Assembly: GCF_900104265.1 (NCBI RefSeq)
Contig: NZ_FNJJ01000014.1
Location: 1-64,000 of the forward strand
Reading direction: 5' to 3'
Source: Ectopseudomonas guguanensis
GTDB lineage: Bacteria > Pseudomonadota > Gammaproteobacteria > Pseudomonadales > Pseudomonadaceae
DNA: 64,000 nt
How positions within the stretch are numbered: position 1 is the stretch's first letter; every line of letters starts with the position of its first letter. This document shows, one piece after another, positions 15,822-28,034 of this stretch. The notes below the pieces were generated by a model. It made no database searches. It had not been told where the DNA came from and was given only the letters and a program-made list of their open reading frames with translations. Position numbers and translations under genes: made by a program.

Positions 15822-15826
15822 GAGTA

Positions 15827-15912
15827 TGGTACCGAGGAGGGGACTCGAACCCCTACAGCCTATGGCCACTACCACCTCAAGGTAGCGTGTCTACCAATTC
15901 CACCACCTCGGC
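15827..15912 (-). tRNA. tRNA-Leu (GAG)
   Basis: An 86-base class II tRNA with encoded CCA. Acceptor GCCGAGG pairs with CCTCGGT, the anticodon loop is TTGAGGT with anticodon GAG, and there is a long variable arm (GTGGCCATAGGC...). It sits 7 bases after the secG stop, so it is probably processed from the secG transcript. Confidence 0.96.
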
Positions 15913-15919
15913 AAAACGG

Positions 15920-16297
15920 TTACTGCTCTGGAGCCTCCGGCACATCCGAAGCATCGGATGCTGGAGCCTGCTCTTCGAGCACCGGCACGTCTTCGACCGC
16001 CGGCTTTTGTTGAACTTCCAGAACCGCTGGATCTGGCAGACCAGCCTGAGTCAGTGCATCAGCTTTTTCTTTAGCAAAGAACGCTAAACCCAAGCTGGTA
16101 ATGAAAAAACCTGCGGCAAGTATACCAGTAAACTTACTCAGAAAGGTAGAGGAACCTTGGCTTCCGAATACAGTTGCCGAAGCACCCGAACCGAACGACG
16201 CACCTGCGTCAGCACCCTTACCCTGCTGCAGCAAAACCAGCACAACAATACCGATCGCACCCAGCAGGTGCAGAACAACAATGACTGTTTCCAGCAT
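15920..16297 (-). CDS. secG: Protein translocase subunit SecG
   Basis: A 125-residue inner-membrane subunit of SecYEG. Two transmembrane helices (about residues 2-23 and 54-74) flank the conserved QQGKGADAGASFG loop. The C-terminal tail is acidic and Pro/Ala-rich, longer than in E. coli. It follows tpiA by 3 bases. Confidence 0.95.
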   Translation of the reverse strand: MLETVIVVLHLLGAIGIVVLVLLQQGKGADAGASFGSGASATVFGSQGSSTFLSKFTGILAAGFFITSLGLAFFAKEKADALTQAGLPDPAVLEVQQKPAVEDVPVLEEQAPASDASDVPEAPEQ

Positions 16298-16300
16298 TCT

Positions 16301-17056
16301 TCAGTTTCCTGCAGCGCGACAGATCGCACCGAATTCATCCGCATTCAGAGAGGCACCACCCACGAGCCCCCCATCGATATCCTGCATGCCGAACAACTCG
16401 GCTGCACTGGCGGCCTTCACGCTGCCGCCATAAAGAATTCTCAGCTCGCCGGCGACATCAGCATTCAGCTGCGCAACCTGCGCGCGAATCGCTGCGTGCA
16501 CTTCCTGAGCCTGCTCAGGCGTAGCGGTCAACCCGGTGCCGATGGCCCATACAGGCTCATAGGCAACAACGGCTTTTTTCAGCACCTCGACGCCCAGGGC
16601 ATCGATCACTGCGGCCAACTGGCCACCTACCACACCCAGCGTTGCATCCGCTTCACGCTGCTCACGGGTTTCACCGACACAGAGCACGGGAACCAGGCCC
16701 GCCGCCTGCACGGCCGCAAACTTGCGCACGACCATCTCATCGCTTTCACCCAGAATCAGGCGACGCTCGGAGTGGCCAACCAGCACCAGCTCGCAACCGC
16801 CATCGACCAACTGGCTCACCGCCAGCTCACCGGTCAGGGCGCCCTGCTCGACCTGCGCTGCGCAATCCTGCGCTCCCACCTTCACAGCCTTGCCGTTCAA
16901 GCCGTCGATGACCTGAGCGATATGCAGACTGGAGGGGAATACCGCGACATCGACGCCAGCAGGCATCTCCTGCTGACGCAACCCTTCGATCAGCTCTGCG
17001 ACGCTGGCGCGGGTACCGTGCATTTTCCAGTTACCGGCGACCAAGGGGCGACGCAT
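16301..17056 (-). CDS. tpiA: Triosephosphate isomerase
   Basis: A 251-residue TIM-barrel enzyme that interconverts DHAP and glyceraldehyde 3-phosphate. Visible catalytic parts are the N-terminal GNWKM lysine, the histidine in VGHSERR (about residue 95), the glutamate in AYEPVWAIGTG (about residue 167) and the phosphate-binding LYGGSV. It lies 65 bases downstream of glmM, with secG following. Confidence 0.97.
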   Translation of the reverse strand: MRRPLVAGNWKMHGTRASVAELIEGLRQQEMPAGVDVAVFPSSLHIAQVIDGLNGKAVKVGAQDCAAQVEQGALTGELAVSQLVDGGCELVLVGHSERRLILGESDEMVVRKFAAVQAAGLVPVLCVGETREQREADATLGVVGGQLAAVIDALGVEVLKKAVVAYEPVWAIGTGLTATPEQAQEVHAAIRAQVAQLNADVAGELRILYGGSVKAASAAELFGMQDIDGGLVGGASLNADEFGAICRAAGN

Positions 17057-17121
17057 GTTTTACCTCGTCGATCAAAGAGGGCGCAGATGTTACCCAAGAG
17101 CACCCTCGGTAGCAAGCGCAA

Positions 17122-18459
17122 TCAAGCACAGACTTCGGCAACAATCTTAGCCAATTCATCGGCATAGCTGCGCACGCTGCCTTCCTCGTCGCCTTCGACC
17201 ATCACTCGCACCAGCGGCTCGGTGCCGGATTTGCGCAGCAGCACGCGGCCGCGCCCGGCCATACGCTCGGTCACCCGGGCACAGGCTTCCTTCACCGAAG
17301 GATGTTCGAGCGGATCGAGCGCGCCGGAGAAGCGCACATTGACCAGCACCTGTGGGCACTTCTTCAGATCGCTGCGCGCTTCGACCAGGCTCTGACCACG
17401 GCGCTTGAGTGCCATCAGCACCTGCAGCGCGGCGATGATCGCGTCACCCGTGGTGGTATGCTGGAAACACACCAGATGCCCTGAATTCTCCCCGCCCAAC
17501 TGCCAGTTACGCGCCAGCAGCTCGGCGATCACGTAGCGGTCGCCGACCTTGGCACGCACGAACGGAATGTTCAGCTCGGCCAGCGCCAGCTCCAGACCCA
17601 GGTTGCTCATCAGCGTACCGACCACGCCGCCGCGCAGTCGCCCGCGCTCCTGCAGATCACGAGCGATGATGAACAGCAACTCGTCACCATCGACCACCGT
17701 GCCATATTGATCGACCATCAGCACGCGGTCGGCGTCACCGTCGAAGGCGATTCCCAGATCGGCCTGCTGCGCGACCACTTCGGCCTGCAACGCGGCGATA
17801 TGCGTGGAGCCGCAACCGGCGTTGATATTCAACCCGTCGGGCTGCGCCGAAATGACCTGCACGTCGGCACCCAGTTCGCGAAACACGCTCGGCGCAACCT
17901 TGTAGGCGGCACCATGGGCGCAGTCGACGACGATCTTCAGCCCCTTGAAGCTGGTGCCACTTGGCACACTGCCCTTGCAGAACTCGATATAGCGACCGGA
18001 AGCATCGTTGATCCGCGAAGCCTTGCCGATCTCGGCGGACTCGACAACGCTCATGGGCTGGTCGAGCAACTCCTCGATCATCGCCTCGACATCATCGGGA
18101 AGCTTGGTGCCTTCACTGGAGAAGAACTTGATGCCGTTGTCATCGTGCGGATTGTGCGAGGCACTGATAACGATGCCGGCGTCAGCCTGAAAGGTCCGGG
18201 TCAGATAGGCGATGGCCGGTGTCGGCATCGGCCCGAGCAACTGCACGTCTGCACCTGCTGCAGCCAGCCCCGCCTCCAGGGCCGACTCGAACATGTAGCC
18301 GGAAATGCGCGTGTCCTTGCCGATCAGGATGCGGCACTTGCCTTCCTTGCGAAACGCCATGCCCGCCGCCCAGCCGAGCTTGAGCATGAAATCCGGAGTG
18401 ATGGGAAACTGCCCGACGCGGCCACGAATGCCATCGGTGCCGAAGTACTTTCTAGCCAT
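17122..18459 (-). CDS. glmM: Phosphoglucosamine mutase
   Basis: A 445-residue enzyme that makes glucosamine 1-phosphate for UDP-GlcNAc and hence peptidoglycan and LPS. The phosphoserine loop ISASHNPHDDNG is at about residue 100. The metal loop DGDADR and the sugar-binding GENSGH follow. The C-terminal phosphate site is RKSGTEPLVRVM. It starts 13 bases after folP, the usual neighbour. Confidence 0.97.
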   Translation of the reverse strand: MARKYFGTDGIRGRVGQFPITPDFMLKLGWAAGMAFRKEGKCRILIGKDTRISGYMFESALEAGLAAAGADVQLLGPMPTPAIAYLTRTFQADAGIVISASHNPHDDNGIKFFSSEGTKLPDDVEAMIEELLDQPMSVVESAEIGKASRINDASGRYIEFCKGSVPSGTSFKGLKIVVDCAHGAAYKVAPSVFRELGADVQVISAQPDGLNINAGCGSTHIAALQAEVVAQQADLGIAFDGDADRVLMVDQYGTVVDGDELLFIIARDLQERGRLRGGVVGTLMSNLGLELALAELNIPFVRAKVGDRYVIAELLARNWQLGGENSGHLVCFQHTTTGDAIIAALQVLMALKRRGQSLVEARSDLKKCPQVLVNVRFSGALDPLEHPSVKEACARVTERMAGRGRVLLRKSGTEPLVRVMVEGDEEGSVRSYADELAKIVAEVCA

Positions 18460-18472
18460 AACGCTTTCCTTG

Positions 18473-19324
18473 TTATTGCGCTGCCTCGACCGCAGCGATC
18501 ATGCGCACCACATCCACCGTTTCGGCGACATCGTGCACACGCAGAATATGTGCGCCCTTGGTCAACGCCAGGGCCGCCAGTGCCAGGCTGCCATAGAGCC
18601 GCTCGCCGACCTCGTGACCGAGCACCTTGCCGATCATGCTCTTGCGTGAAACGCCGATCAGCAAGGGGCGCCCAAGAGTAGAGAGTTCAGCCATGCGCCT
18701 GAACAGGACGAGATTGTGCTCCAAGGTCTTGGCAAAACCAAACCCCGGATCGAGCACGATCCGCTCGGCGGGAATACCGACCGTCGCACATGCAGCCATG
18801 CGCTCGACGAGAAAATCATGCACCTCGGCAACGATGTTCGGGTACTGCGGGTTGTCCTGCATGGTGCCCGGCTCACCGCGCATGTGCATCAGACATACCG
18901 GCAGCCCGGTATCCGCCGCCGCATCCAGAGCGCCATCACGCTGCAGCGAGCGCACATCGTTGATCAGCCCCGCCCCCAGCCTCGCGCTTTCGCGCATGAC
19001 GGCTGGTGTCGAGGTATCCACGGAAATGATCACGTCGAGCTCGCGGGCGATGGCCTCGACCATCGGCGCAACGCGTTCCAGTTCCTCGGTCGGCGAAACG
19101 CTTCGTGCCCCTGGACGCGTGGACTCACCACCGATATCGATCAGCGTCGCGCCAGCAGCGACCATCGCCTCGGCATGACGCAAGGCAGCATCACGCGCGG
19201 TGAAGCGCCCACCGTCGGAAAAGGAGTCGGGAGTGACATTGAGGATGCCCATCACTTGCGGACGGGACAAATCAAGAAGCCGGCTGCCACAGGGCAGCCG
19301 GCTCGGGTGTAGCTGTCGAGACAT
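18473..19324 (-). CDS. folP: Dihydropteroate synthase
   Basis: A 283-residue TIM-barrel enzyme that joins p-aminobenzoate to the pterin pyrophosphate in folate synthesis; it is the sulfonamide target. The motifs VMGILNVTPDSFSDGG and DIGGESTRPGA are present, with LLIGVSRKSMIG near the end. The start at 19324 (MSRQLHPSRL) lies 8 bases after the ftsH stop; the reading frame extending to 19573 overlaps ftsH and is not real. Confidence 0.95.
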   Translation of the reverse strand: MSRQLHPSRLPCGSRLLDLSRPQVMGILNVTPDSFSDGGRFTARDAALRHAEAMVAAGATLIDIGGESTRPGARSVSPTEELERVAPMVEAIARELDVIISVDTSTPAVMRESARLGAGLINDVRSLQRDGALDAAADTGLPVCLMHMRGEPGTMQDNPQYPNIVAEVHDFLVERMAACATVGIPAERIVLDPGFGFAKTLEHNLVLFRRMAELSTLGRPLLIGVSRKSMIGKVLGHEVGERLYGSLALAALALTKGAHILRVHDVAETVDVVRMIAAVEAAQ

Positions 19325-19332
19325 AGGGAACC

Positions 19333-21255
19333 TTAGTGCTCGGCCGCCGGCCCACCGATGGGCTTCTCGGGACGACTGGTTTCGTCGACCTTGGCCTGCG
19401 GTGCCCCTGAGTCGCCACCGCCGTCCCAGCCACGCGGTTCGCGCGGCTCGCGACCGCTCATGATGTCGTCGATCTGCTCGGAATCGATGGTTTCGTACTT
19501 CATCAGCGCTTCGGCCATGGCATCGAGCTTGTCGCGGTTCTCCACCAGCAGCTTCTTCGCGGTGGCGTAGCACTCGTCGATGATGCGGCGCACTTCCTCG
19601 TCGATCTGCTTGGCGGTTTCGCCGGACACATTGCTGTTCTGGCTACCCATGCTGCGACCGAGGAACACCTCACCCTCTTCTTCGGCGTACATCAGCGGGC
19701 CGAGCTTCTCGGACAGCCCCCACTTGGTCACCATGTTCTTGGCCAACTGAGTGGCACGCATGATGTCGTTCGAGGCGCCGGTGGTGACACCGTCGAAGCC
19801 CAGGGTCATTTCCTCGGCGATACGGCCACCGAACAGCGAGCAGATCTGGCTGATCAGGGCGCGCTTGCTGAGGCTGTAACGATCCTCTTCCGGCAGGAAC
19901 ATGGTCACGCCCAGGGCACGACCGCGGGGAATGATGGAAACCTTGTAGACCGGATCATGCTCGGGCACCAGGCGACCGACGATGGCGTGGCCCGCCTCGT
20001 GGTAAGCGGTGTTGAGCTTCTCCTTGTCGGACATGACCATGGTCTTGCGCTCGGCGCCCATCATGATCTTGTCCTTGGCCAGCTCGAACTCCTTCATTTC
20101 CACCAGACGTTTGCCGGCACGAGCGGCGAACAGCGAGGCTTCGTTGACCAGGTTGGCCAGATCGGCACCGGAGAAACCCGGGGTACCGCGCGCGATGACC
20201 GCAGGGTTGACGTCGTCACCCATCGGCACCTTGCGCATGTGCACCTTCAGAATCTGTTCGCGACCACGGATATCCGGCAGGCCGACCACCACCTGACGGT
20301 CGAAGCGACCGGGACGCAGCAGCGCCGGGTCCAGAACATCCGGACGGTTGGTGGCGGCGATGACGATGATGCCGTCATTCATCTCGAAGCCGTCCATCTC
20401 CACCAGCAACTGGTTGAGGGTCTGTTCGCGCTCGTCGTGACCGCCGCCCATGCCGGCGCCACGATGGCGACCGACGGCGTCGATCTCGTCAATGAAGATG
20501 ATGCACGGTGCGTGCTTCTTGGCCTGGTCGAACATGTCGCGCACGCGGCTGGCACCGACACCGACGAACATCTCGACGAAGTCGGAACCGGAAATGGTAA
20601 AGAACGGCACTTTCGCTTCACCAGCCACGGCCTTGGCCAGCAGCGTCTTGCCGGTACCCGGCGAGCCGACCATCAGTACGCCACGTGGGATGCGACCACC
20701 CAGACGCTGGAACTTGCCCGGGTCGCGAAGGAATTCCACCAGCTCGCTGACTTCCTCCTTGGCCTCGTCGCAACCGGCGACATCGGCGAAGGTGGTCTTG
20801 ACCTGGTCTTCGGAGAGCAGGCGCGCCTTGGACTTGCCGAAGCTCATCGGCCCGCCCTTGCCACCGGCACCGCCCTGCATCTGGCGCATGAAGAACATGA
20901 ACACGGCGATGATCACCAGAATCGGGAAGCTAGCCACCAGCAGCTGGGTCCAGATGCTCTGCTGCTCGGGCTGCTTGCCTTCGATGACCACGTTGTTGTC
21001 GATCAGGTCACCGATGAGACCACCGTCCTGAATCGCCGGACGGATGGTCTTGAAGCCTTCGCCGTCGGTGCGCTTGCCGGTGATCACGTAACCATCGACG
21101 GTGACGCGCTCGACGCGCCCTTCCTTCACCTGCTCGATGAATTGCGAGTAGCTCAGGGTCTGCGGCTCGCTCGGGCTGGAGAAGTTGTTCATCACGGTAA
21201 CCAGCACCGCCGCGATGATCAGCCACAGGATCAGATTCTTTGCCATGTCGTTCAA
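19333..21255 (-). CDS. ftsH: ATP-dependent zinc metalloprotease FtsH
   Basis: A 640-residue membrane-anchored AAA+ protease that degrades unassembled membrane proteins and regulators such as RpoH and LpxC. It has two transmembrane helices (about residues 5-24 and 103-122) around a periplasmic domain, Walker A GSPGTGKT, Walker B IIFIDEID, the second-region-of-homology arginines and the zinc site HEAGH. Two starts are possible: TTG at 21255, with AGAGGG seven bases before it, or ATG three codons later at 21246, which is too far from that Shine-Dalgarno. TTG is preferred. Confidence 0.95.
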   Translation of the reverse strand: MNDMAKNLILWLIIAAVLVTVMNNFSSPSEPQTLSYSQFIEQVKEGRVERVTVDGYVITGKRTDGEGFKTIRPAIQDGGLIGDLIDNNVVIEGKQPEQQSIWTQLLVASFPILVIIAVFMFFMRQMQGGAGGKGGPMSFGKSKARLLSEDQVKTTFADVAGCDEAKEEVSELVEFLRDPGKFQRLGGRIPRGVLMVGSPGTGKTLLAKAVAGEAKVPFFTISGSDFVEMFVGVGASRVRDMFDQAKKHAPCIIFIDEIDAVGRHRGAGMGGGHDEREQTLNQLLVEMDGFEMNDGIIVIAATNRPDVLDPALLRPGRFDRQVVVGLPDIRGREQILKVHMRKVPMGDDVNPAVIARGTPGFSGADLANLVNEASLFAARAGKRLVEMKEFELAKDKIMMGAERKTMVMSDKEKLNTAYHEAGHAIVGRLVPEHDPVYKVSIIPRGRALGVTMFLPEEDRYSLSKRALISQICSLFGGRIAEEMTLGFDGVTTGASNDIMRATQLAKNMVTKWGLSEKLGPLMYAEEEGEVFLGRSMGSQNSNVSGETAKQIDEEVRRIIDECYATAKKLLVENRDKLDAMAEALMKYETIDSEQIDDIMSGREPREPRGWDGGGDSGAPQAKVDETSRPEKPIGGPAAEH

Positions 21256-21419
21256 TTAGCTACCCTCTGAAGCAGGCCTCGTGGCGAAGCAGGCTTCCCA
21301 TGACGACCAATGATATACCGACCTAACTTACACCAAACGCCCGCATCCCGCAGGCACCGTCTGTAACCCTTTATGAGGTTTATGCCACTGAGACCGACGC
21401 AGCGGACACCAGTTTCAAC

Positions 21420-22043
21420 TCACAAGCCGCGAAAGCCGCGCGCCAACAGATATTGCTCACGCGAGCGATCGCGCGAGGACAGCGGTTTGCGCATCTGCAC
21501 CTTGTCGAAGCTGTCGCGCACCTGCCTGTGATAGGTATCGAAACCCTCACCCTGGAAAATCTTGATGAGGAAATCGCCGCCGGGGCGCAGCACGCGCCCG
21601 GCCAGATCCAGCGCCAGCTCGCACAGATACATGGCGCGCGGCTGATCGGCCGCTCTCACCCCACTCATATTGGGGGCCATATCGGAAATAACAAGGTCGA
21701 CCGGATTCTCGCCAATGGCCTCGAGAATGCGCGCGAAGACCGCATCGTCGGTGAAGTCGCCCTGGATGAAGGTGACGTCGGGAATGCTGTCCATTTCCAG
21801 AATGTCCGAGGCGATCAGTCGCCCCTTGTCGCCAATCACCCGACTGGTGACCTGCGACCAGCCGCCCGGCGCAGCGCCGAGATCGACCACGGTCATACCG
21901 GGGCGCAGAATGCGATCCTTCTCCTGAATTTCCAGCAACTTGTAGCTGGCCCGCGAGCGATAGCCGTCCTTCTGCGCCATCTTCACGTAGGGATCGTCGA
22001 AATGTTCTTTCAGCCAACGCTGGCTGGTCTTGGAACGTGCCAC
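21420..22043 (-). CDS. rlmE: 23S rRNA (uridine-2552-2'-O)-methyltransferase
   Basis: A 207-residue enzyme (FtsJ/RrmJ) that methylates U2552 in the A loop of 23S rRNA. The SAM motif VVDLGAAPGGWSQV is present, and the K-D-K-E tetrad positions are recognisable (N-terminal SYKLLE lysine, SDMAPN aspartate, KIFQGEG lysine). It lies upstream of ftsH as in most gammaproteobacteria and is divergent from yhbY. Confidence 0.95.
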   Translation of the reverse strand: MARSKTSQRWLKEHFDDPYVKMAQKDGYRSRASYKLLEIQEKDRILRPGMTVVDLGAAPGGWSQVTSRVIGDKGRLIASDILEMDSIPDVTFIQGDFTDDAVFARILEAIGENPVDLVISDMAPNMSGVRAADQPRAMYLCELALDLAGRVLRPGGDFLIKIFQGEGFDTYHRQVRDSFDKVQMRKPLSSRDRSREQYLLARGFRGL

Positions 22044-22133
22044 TGAAACCTCGAACTCAACGGGCCATGAATAACTGCGCGGGCTCGGGTAAGATAGGCG
22101 CCGTTTTCCAGACCGAATTAGGTACTAACGATT

Positions 22134-22445
22134 ATGCCGCTCACTCAAGAGCAGAAGAAACAATTCAAATCTATCGGCCACCACCTGAAACCTGTATTGA
22201 TCGTGGCGGACAACGGTTTGACCGAAGGCGTGCTGGCCGAACTGGACCGCGCCCTGAACGATCATGAACTGATCAAGGTACAGCTGCGTCTCGCCGAACG
22301 CGAGGATCGCCAGACTGCCATCGGCGCCCTGTGCGAAGCCGGCCGCGCCGAACTGGTACAGTCGATCGGCAAGGTCGCCCTGCTCTATCGCAAGAACCCC
22401 AAGCCCAATCGCAACCTGTCCAACGTGATTCGTTATCAGGGCTGA
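22134..22445 (+). CDS. yhbY: CRM-domain ribosome-associated RNA-binding protein YhbY
   Basis: A 103-residue single CRM domain protein (LKPVLIVADNGLTEGVLAELDRALNDHELIKV, with the GxxG-like loop). YhbY associates with pre-50S particles. Divergent from rlmE with a 90-base shared upstream region. A heptanucleotide tandem array follows its stop. Confidence 0.93.
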   Translation: MPLTQEQKKQFKSIGHHLKPVLIVADNGLTEGVLAELDRALNDHELIKVQLRLAEREDRQTAIGALCEAGRAELVQSIGKVALLYRKNPKPNRNLSNVIRYQG

Positions 22446-22448
22446 AGC

Positions 22449-22490
22449 GGCTACAGGCTACAGGCTACAGGCTACAGGCTACAGGCTATC
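22449..22490. repeat. GGCTACA heptanucleotide tandem array
   Basis: Five perfect head-to-tail copies of GGCTACA (22449-22483) and a sixth imperfect one (GGCTATC). It lies four bases after the yhbY stop, in the convergent space before the DUF4149 gene. Seven-base units like this change copy number by replication slippage. Confidence 0.9.
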
Positions 22491-22555
22491 CACGGTGAGC
22501 CCATGACGCTGATGTTCGCAAGCGCTCCTTTTGCTTGAGGCCTGTGGCTTGCAGA

Positions 22556-22993
22556 TCAGGACCGCTCCTTCCCCGGCACGGGCTGCAGCACCAGCAACAG
22601 CCCGCAGAAGGCCATCACCAGATAGCTGAAGCGTAGCCAGTACTGGGCCTCGGGCCATTGGTGCAGCGTCACGAAGTAACTCAGGGCCATGACCGCAACG
22701 GTCAGCAGCAACTGCCCACGCATATCCCGCAACAGACTCGAAAGCCCGTCACTGCGCAGCAGGGCAAAGGCCTGCAGCGCCACGCACACGGCCGTGAGGC
22801 CAACCAGCAGCGGCACCAGGCGCTCGGCTATCTCCTGCACCAGCAAGGGTGCCAGGCCCGTCTGGCCGATGGCTGGCAGAATGACGAACTGCAACAACCA
22901 CAAGCCGCCGACCCAAAGGGTCTGGGCCAACTGCCAACTGACGGCAGCGGCCCGCGACGGCTGTTGTGGCTTAGATGTGGCGAACTTCGACAA
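22556..22993 (-). CDS. DUF4149 membrane protein
   Basis: About 145 residues with four hydrophobic segments (LWVGGLWLLQFVILPAI; LVPLLVGLTAVCVALQAFALL; QLLLTVAVMALSYFV; SYLVMAFCGLLLVL). These match the DUF4149 family, of unknown function, usually next to greA in pseudomonads. No ATG or GTG lies near the expected N-terminus. A TTG at 22993, overlapping the greA end by 23 bases, is the best candidate start, so the exact start is uncertain. It follows greA on the same strand. Confidence 0.7.
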   Translation of the reverse strand: MSKFATSKPQQPSRAAAVSWQLAQTLWVGGLWLLQFVILPAIGQTGLAPLLVQEIAERLVPLLVGLTAVCVALQAFALLRSDGLSSLLRDMRGQLLLTVAVMALSYFVTLHQWPEAQYWLRFSYLVMAFCGLLLVLQPVPGKERS

Positions 22994-23443
22994 TCTCGTA
23001 CTCGACCAGGCCACTGGGAGTCTGCACGCCGACCACGTCACCCTCGCTCTTGCCCACCAGGGCACGGGCGATGGGCGAGCCGACGGAGATCTTGCCCTGC
23101 TTGATGTCGGCTTCGTCTTCGCCAACGATCTGGTAGGTCACGCTTTCGTCGGTTTCGACGTTGGCGATTTCCACCGTGGTACCAAAGATCACCTTGCCGG
23201 TGTGCTCGATAGTGGTGACGTCGATGATCACCGCGTTCTGCAGGCGACCTTCGATATCACGCACACGCGCCTCGACCATGCCCTGCTCTTCACGCGCGGC
23301 ATGGTATTCGGCGTTTTCCTTGAGGTCGCCCAGTTCGCGAGCCTCGGCGATCGCCTGGCTCAGTGCGGGACGACGCACCTTGGTCAGGTGCGCCAGCTCT
23401 TCTTCCAGGGCGCGAGCGCCCTGGACGGTCATGGGGTACTTGT

Positions 23444-23447
<4 letters not shown>
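22971..23447 (-). CDS. greA: Transcription elongation factor GreA
   Basis: A 158-residue factor that rescues backtracked RNA polymerase. It has an N-terminal coiled coil (residues 10-75, with LGDLKENAEYHAAREEQ at the acidic tip) and a C-terminal FKBP-like domain (VGSPIARALVGKSEGDVV). Its start overlaps the carB stop by 4 bases (ATGA), so it is translationally coupled to carB. Confidence 0.96.
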
Positions 23448-26665
<3,218 letters not shown>

Positions 26666-26695
26666 GGTCTTCTCGAATTCTCTGCTCGGCGGGGC

Positions 26696-27844
26696 TTAGC
26701 GGCGTTTGGCCATTTCATTGATGAAACGGTCGAACAGCGGGGCAACGTCGTGCGGGCCTGGGCTGGCTTCGGGGTGACCCTGGAAGCTGAAGGCGGCCTT
26801 GTCGGTACGTTCGATACCCTGCAGGGTGCCATCGAACAGCGACTTGTGGATCGGCCGCAGGTTGCTCGGCAGGCTGCCTTCATCCACGGCGAAACCGTGG
26901 TTCTGACTGGTGATCATCACCACGCCGGTATCCAGGTCCTGCACCGGGTGGTTGGCGCCGTGGTGGCCGTGGCCCATCTTCAGGGTCCTGGCGCCGGAGG
27001 CCAGGGCCAGCAGTTGGTGGCCGAGGCAGATGCCGAACACCGGAATCTCGGTTTCCAGGATTTCCTTGATCGCCTCGATCGCGTAGTCGCACGGCTCGGG
27101 GTCGCCAGGGCCGTTGGAGAGAAACACGCCATCGGGATTCAGCGCCAGCACGTCCTTGGCCGGCGTCTGCGCCGGCACCACGGTCAGGCGGCAACCACGG
27201 GCGACCAGCATGCGCAGGATGTTCAGCTTCACGCCGTAGTCATAGGCAACCACGTGATACGGCAGGTCAGCCGCGGCAATTTCCGGATGGCTGTCGCTTT
27301 CCAGGCTCCACACGCTGGAGCGCCACTCGTAAGACTTGTCGCAGGTGACTTCCTTGGCCAGGTCCATACCCTTGAGGCCCGGGAAACTGCGCGCCAGTTC
27401 CAGCGCCTTCTCTTCGGTGGCGTCGTCACCGACCAGGATGCAGCCATTCTGCGAGCCCTTCTCGCGCAGGATGCGGGTCAGGCGGCGGGTATCGATACCG
27501 GCGATGGCGACGGTGCCGTTCGCTTTCAGGTACTCGTCCAGCGGTTGCTTGTCGCGCCAGTTGCTGGAGATCAGCGGCAGGTCGCGAATGATCAGGCCAG
27601 CAGCCCAGACGCGATTGGACTCGGCATCCTCCGGCGTGGTACCGGTGTTGCCGATGTGCGGGTAAGTCAGGGTGACGATCTGCTGGGCATAGGACGGATC
27701 GGTAAGGATTTCCTGATAGCCGGTCATGGCGGTGTTGAACACCACCTCTCCGATCGTCTGGCCATCGGCCCCGATGGAATCGCCGCGAAAAATGCTGCCG
27801 TCAGCAAGGGCCAAAATGGCAGGTTTGGGGGCTGGCTTAGTCAA
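26696..27844 (-). CDS. carA: Carbamoyl-phosphate synthase small subunit
   Basis: A 382-residue glutamine amidotransferase subunit that feeds ammonia to CarB. The N-terminal domain begins with ILALADGSIFRG. The class I amidotransferase site is PVFGICLGHQLLALASG, with the catalytic cysteine, and the downstream His-Glu pair is in FQGHPEASPGPHD. The start is TTG at 27844, chosen because GGAGG stands five bases before it and the product then begins TKPAPKPAILALADG like the family. No ATG or GTG is available there. Confidence 0.95.
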   Translation of the reverse strand: MTKPAPKPAILALADGSIFRGDSIGADGQTIGEVVFNTAMTGYQEILTDPSYAQQIVTLTYPHIGNTGTTPEDAESNRVWAAGLIIRDLPLISSNWRDKQPLDEYLKANGTVAIAGIDTRRLTRILREKGSQNGCILVGDDATEEKALELARSFPGLKGMDLAKEVTCDKSYEWRSSVWSLESDSHPEIAAADLPYHVVAYDYGVKLNILRMLVARGCRLTVVPAQTPAKDVLALNPDGVFLSNGPGDPEPCDYAIEAIKEILETEIPVFGICLGHQLLALASGARTLKMGHGHHGANHPVQDLDTGVVMITSQNHGFAVDEGSLPSNLRPIHKSLFDGTLQGIERTDKAAFSFQGHPEASPGPHDVAPLFDRFINEMAKRR

Positions 27845-27888
27845 GAAGACCTCCGTCTCGATCAAGGCTTGAAGCAAACGCAGGTTGT

Positions 27889-27929
27889 AAAAAAGCGGGA
27901 TGACGTGTGAAGGTCATCCCGCTTTTTTA
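27889..27929 (-). terminator. Strong terminator between dapB and carA
   Basis: GCGGGATGAC (27895-27904) pairs perfectly with GTCATCCCGC (27913-27922), flanked by A6 and T7 runs, so it can work in both directions. On the minus strand it ends dapB transcription only about 45 bases before the carA TTG start. Either carA has a promoter squeezed between, or the hairpin is an attenuator in the carA leader. Confidence 0.85.
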
Positions 27930-28034
27930 TTTGAGCCATTCTGCGTAACTTTTAGTGGACACACTAAAACAGGAAGCTTACAGGAAAACCCTTTTTCGGT
28001 CCACCCGATAAGACGCCTCAGTCACACATTCGCC

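Noticed and set aside
21256..21419. Sigma-32 promoter for ftsH
   Set aside because: GTTGAAA-like bases are present near the rlmE stop, but no CCCCATNT-type -10 lies at the right distance.
27845..27877. Longer carA reading frame from 27877
   Set aside because: It would put the GGAGG ribosome site inside the coding region; the TTG at 27844 has ideal spacing and yields the family N-terminus.
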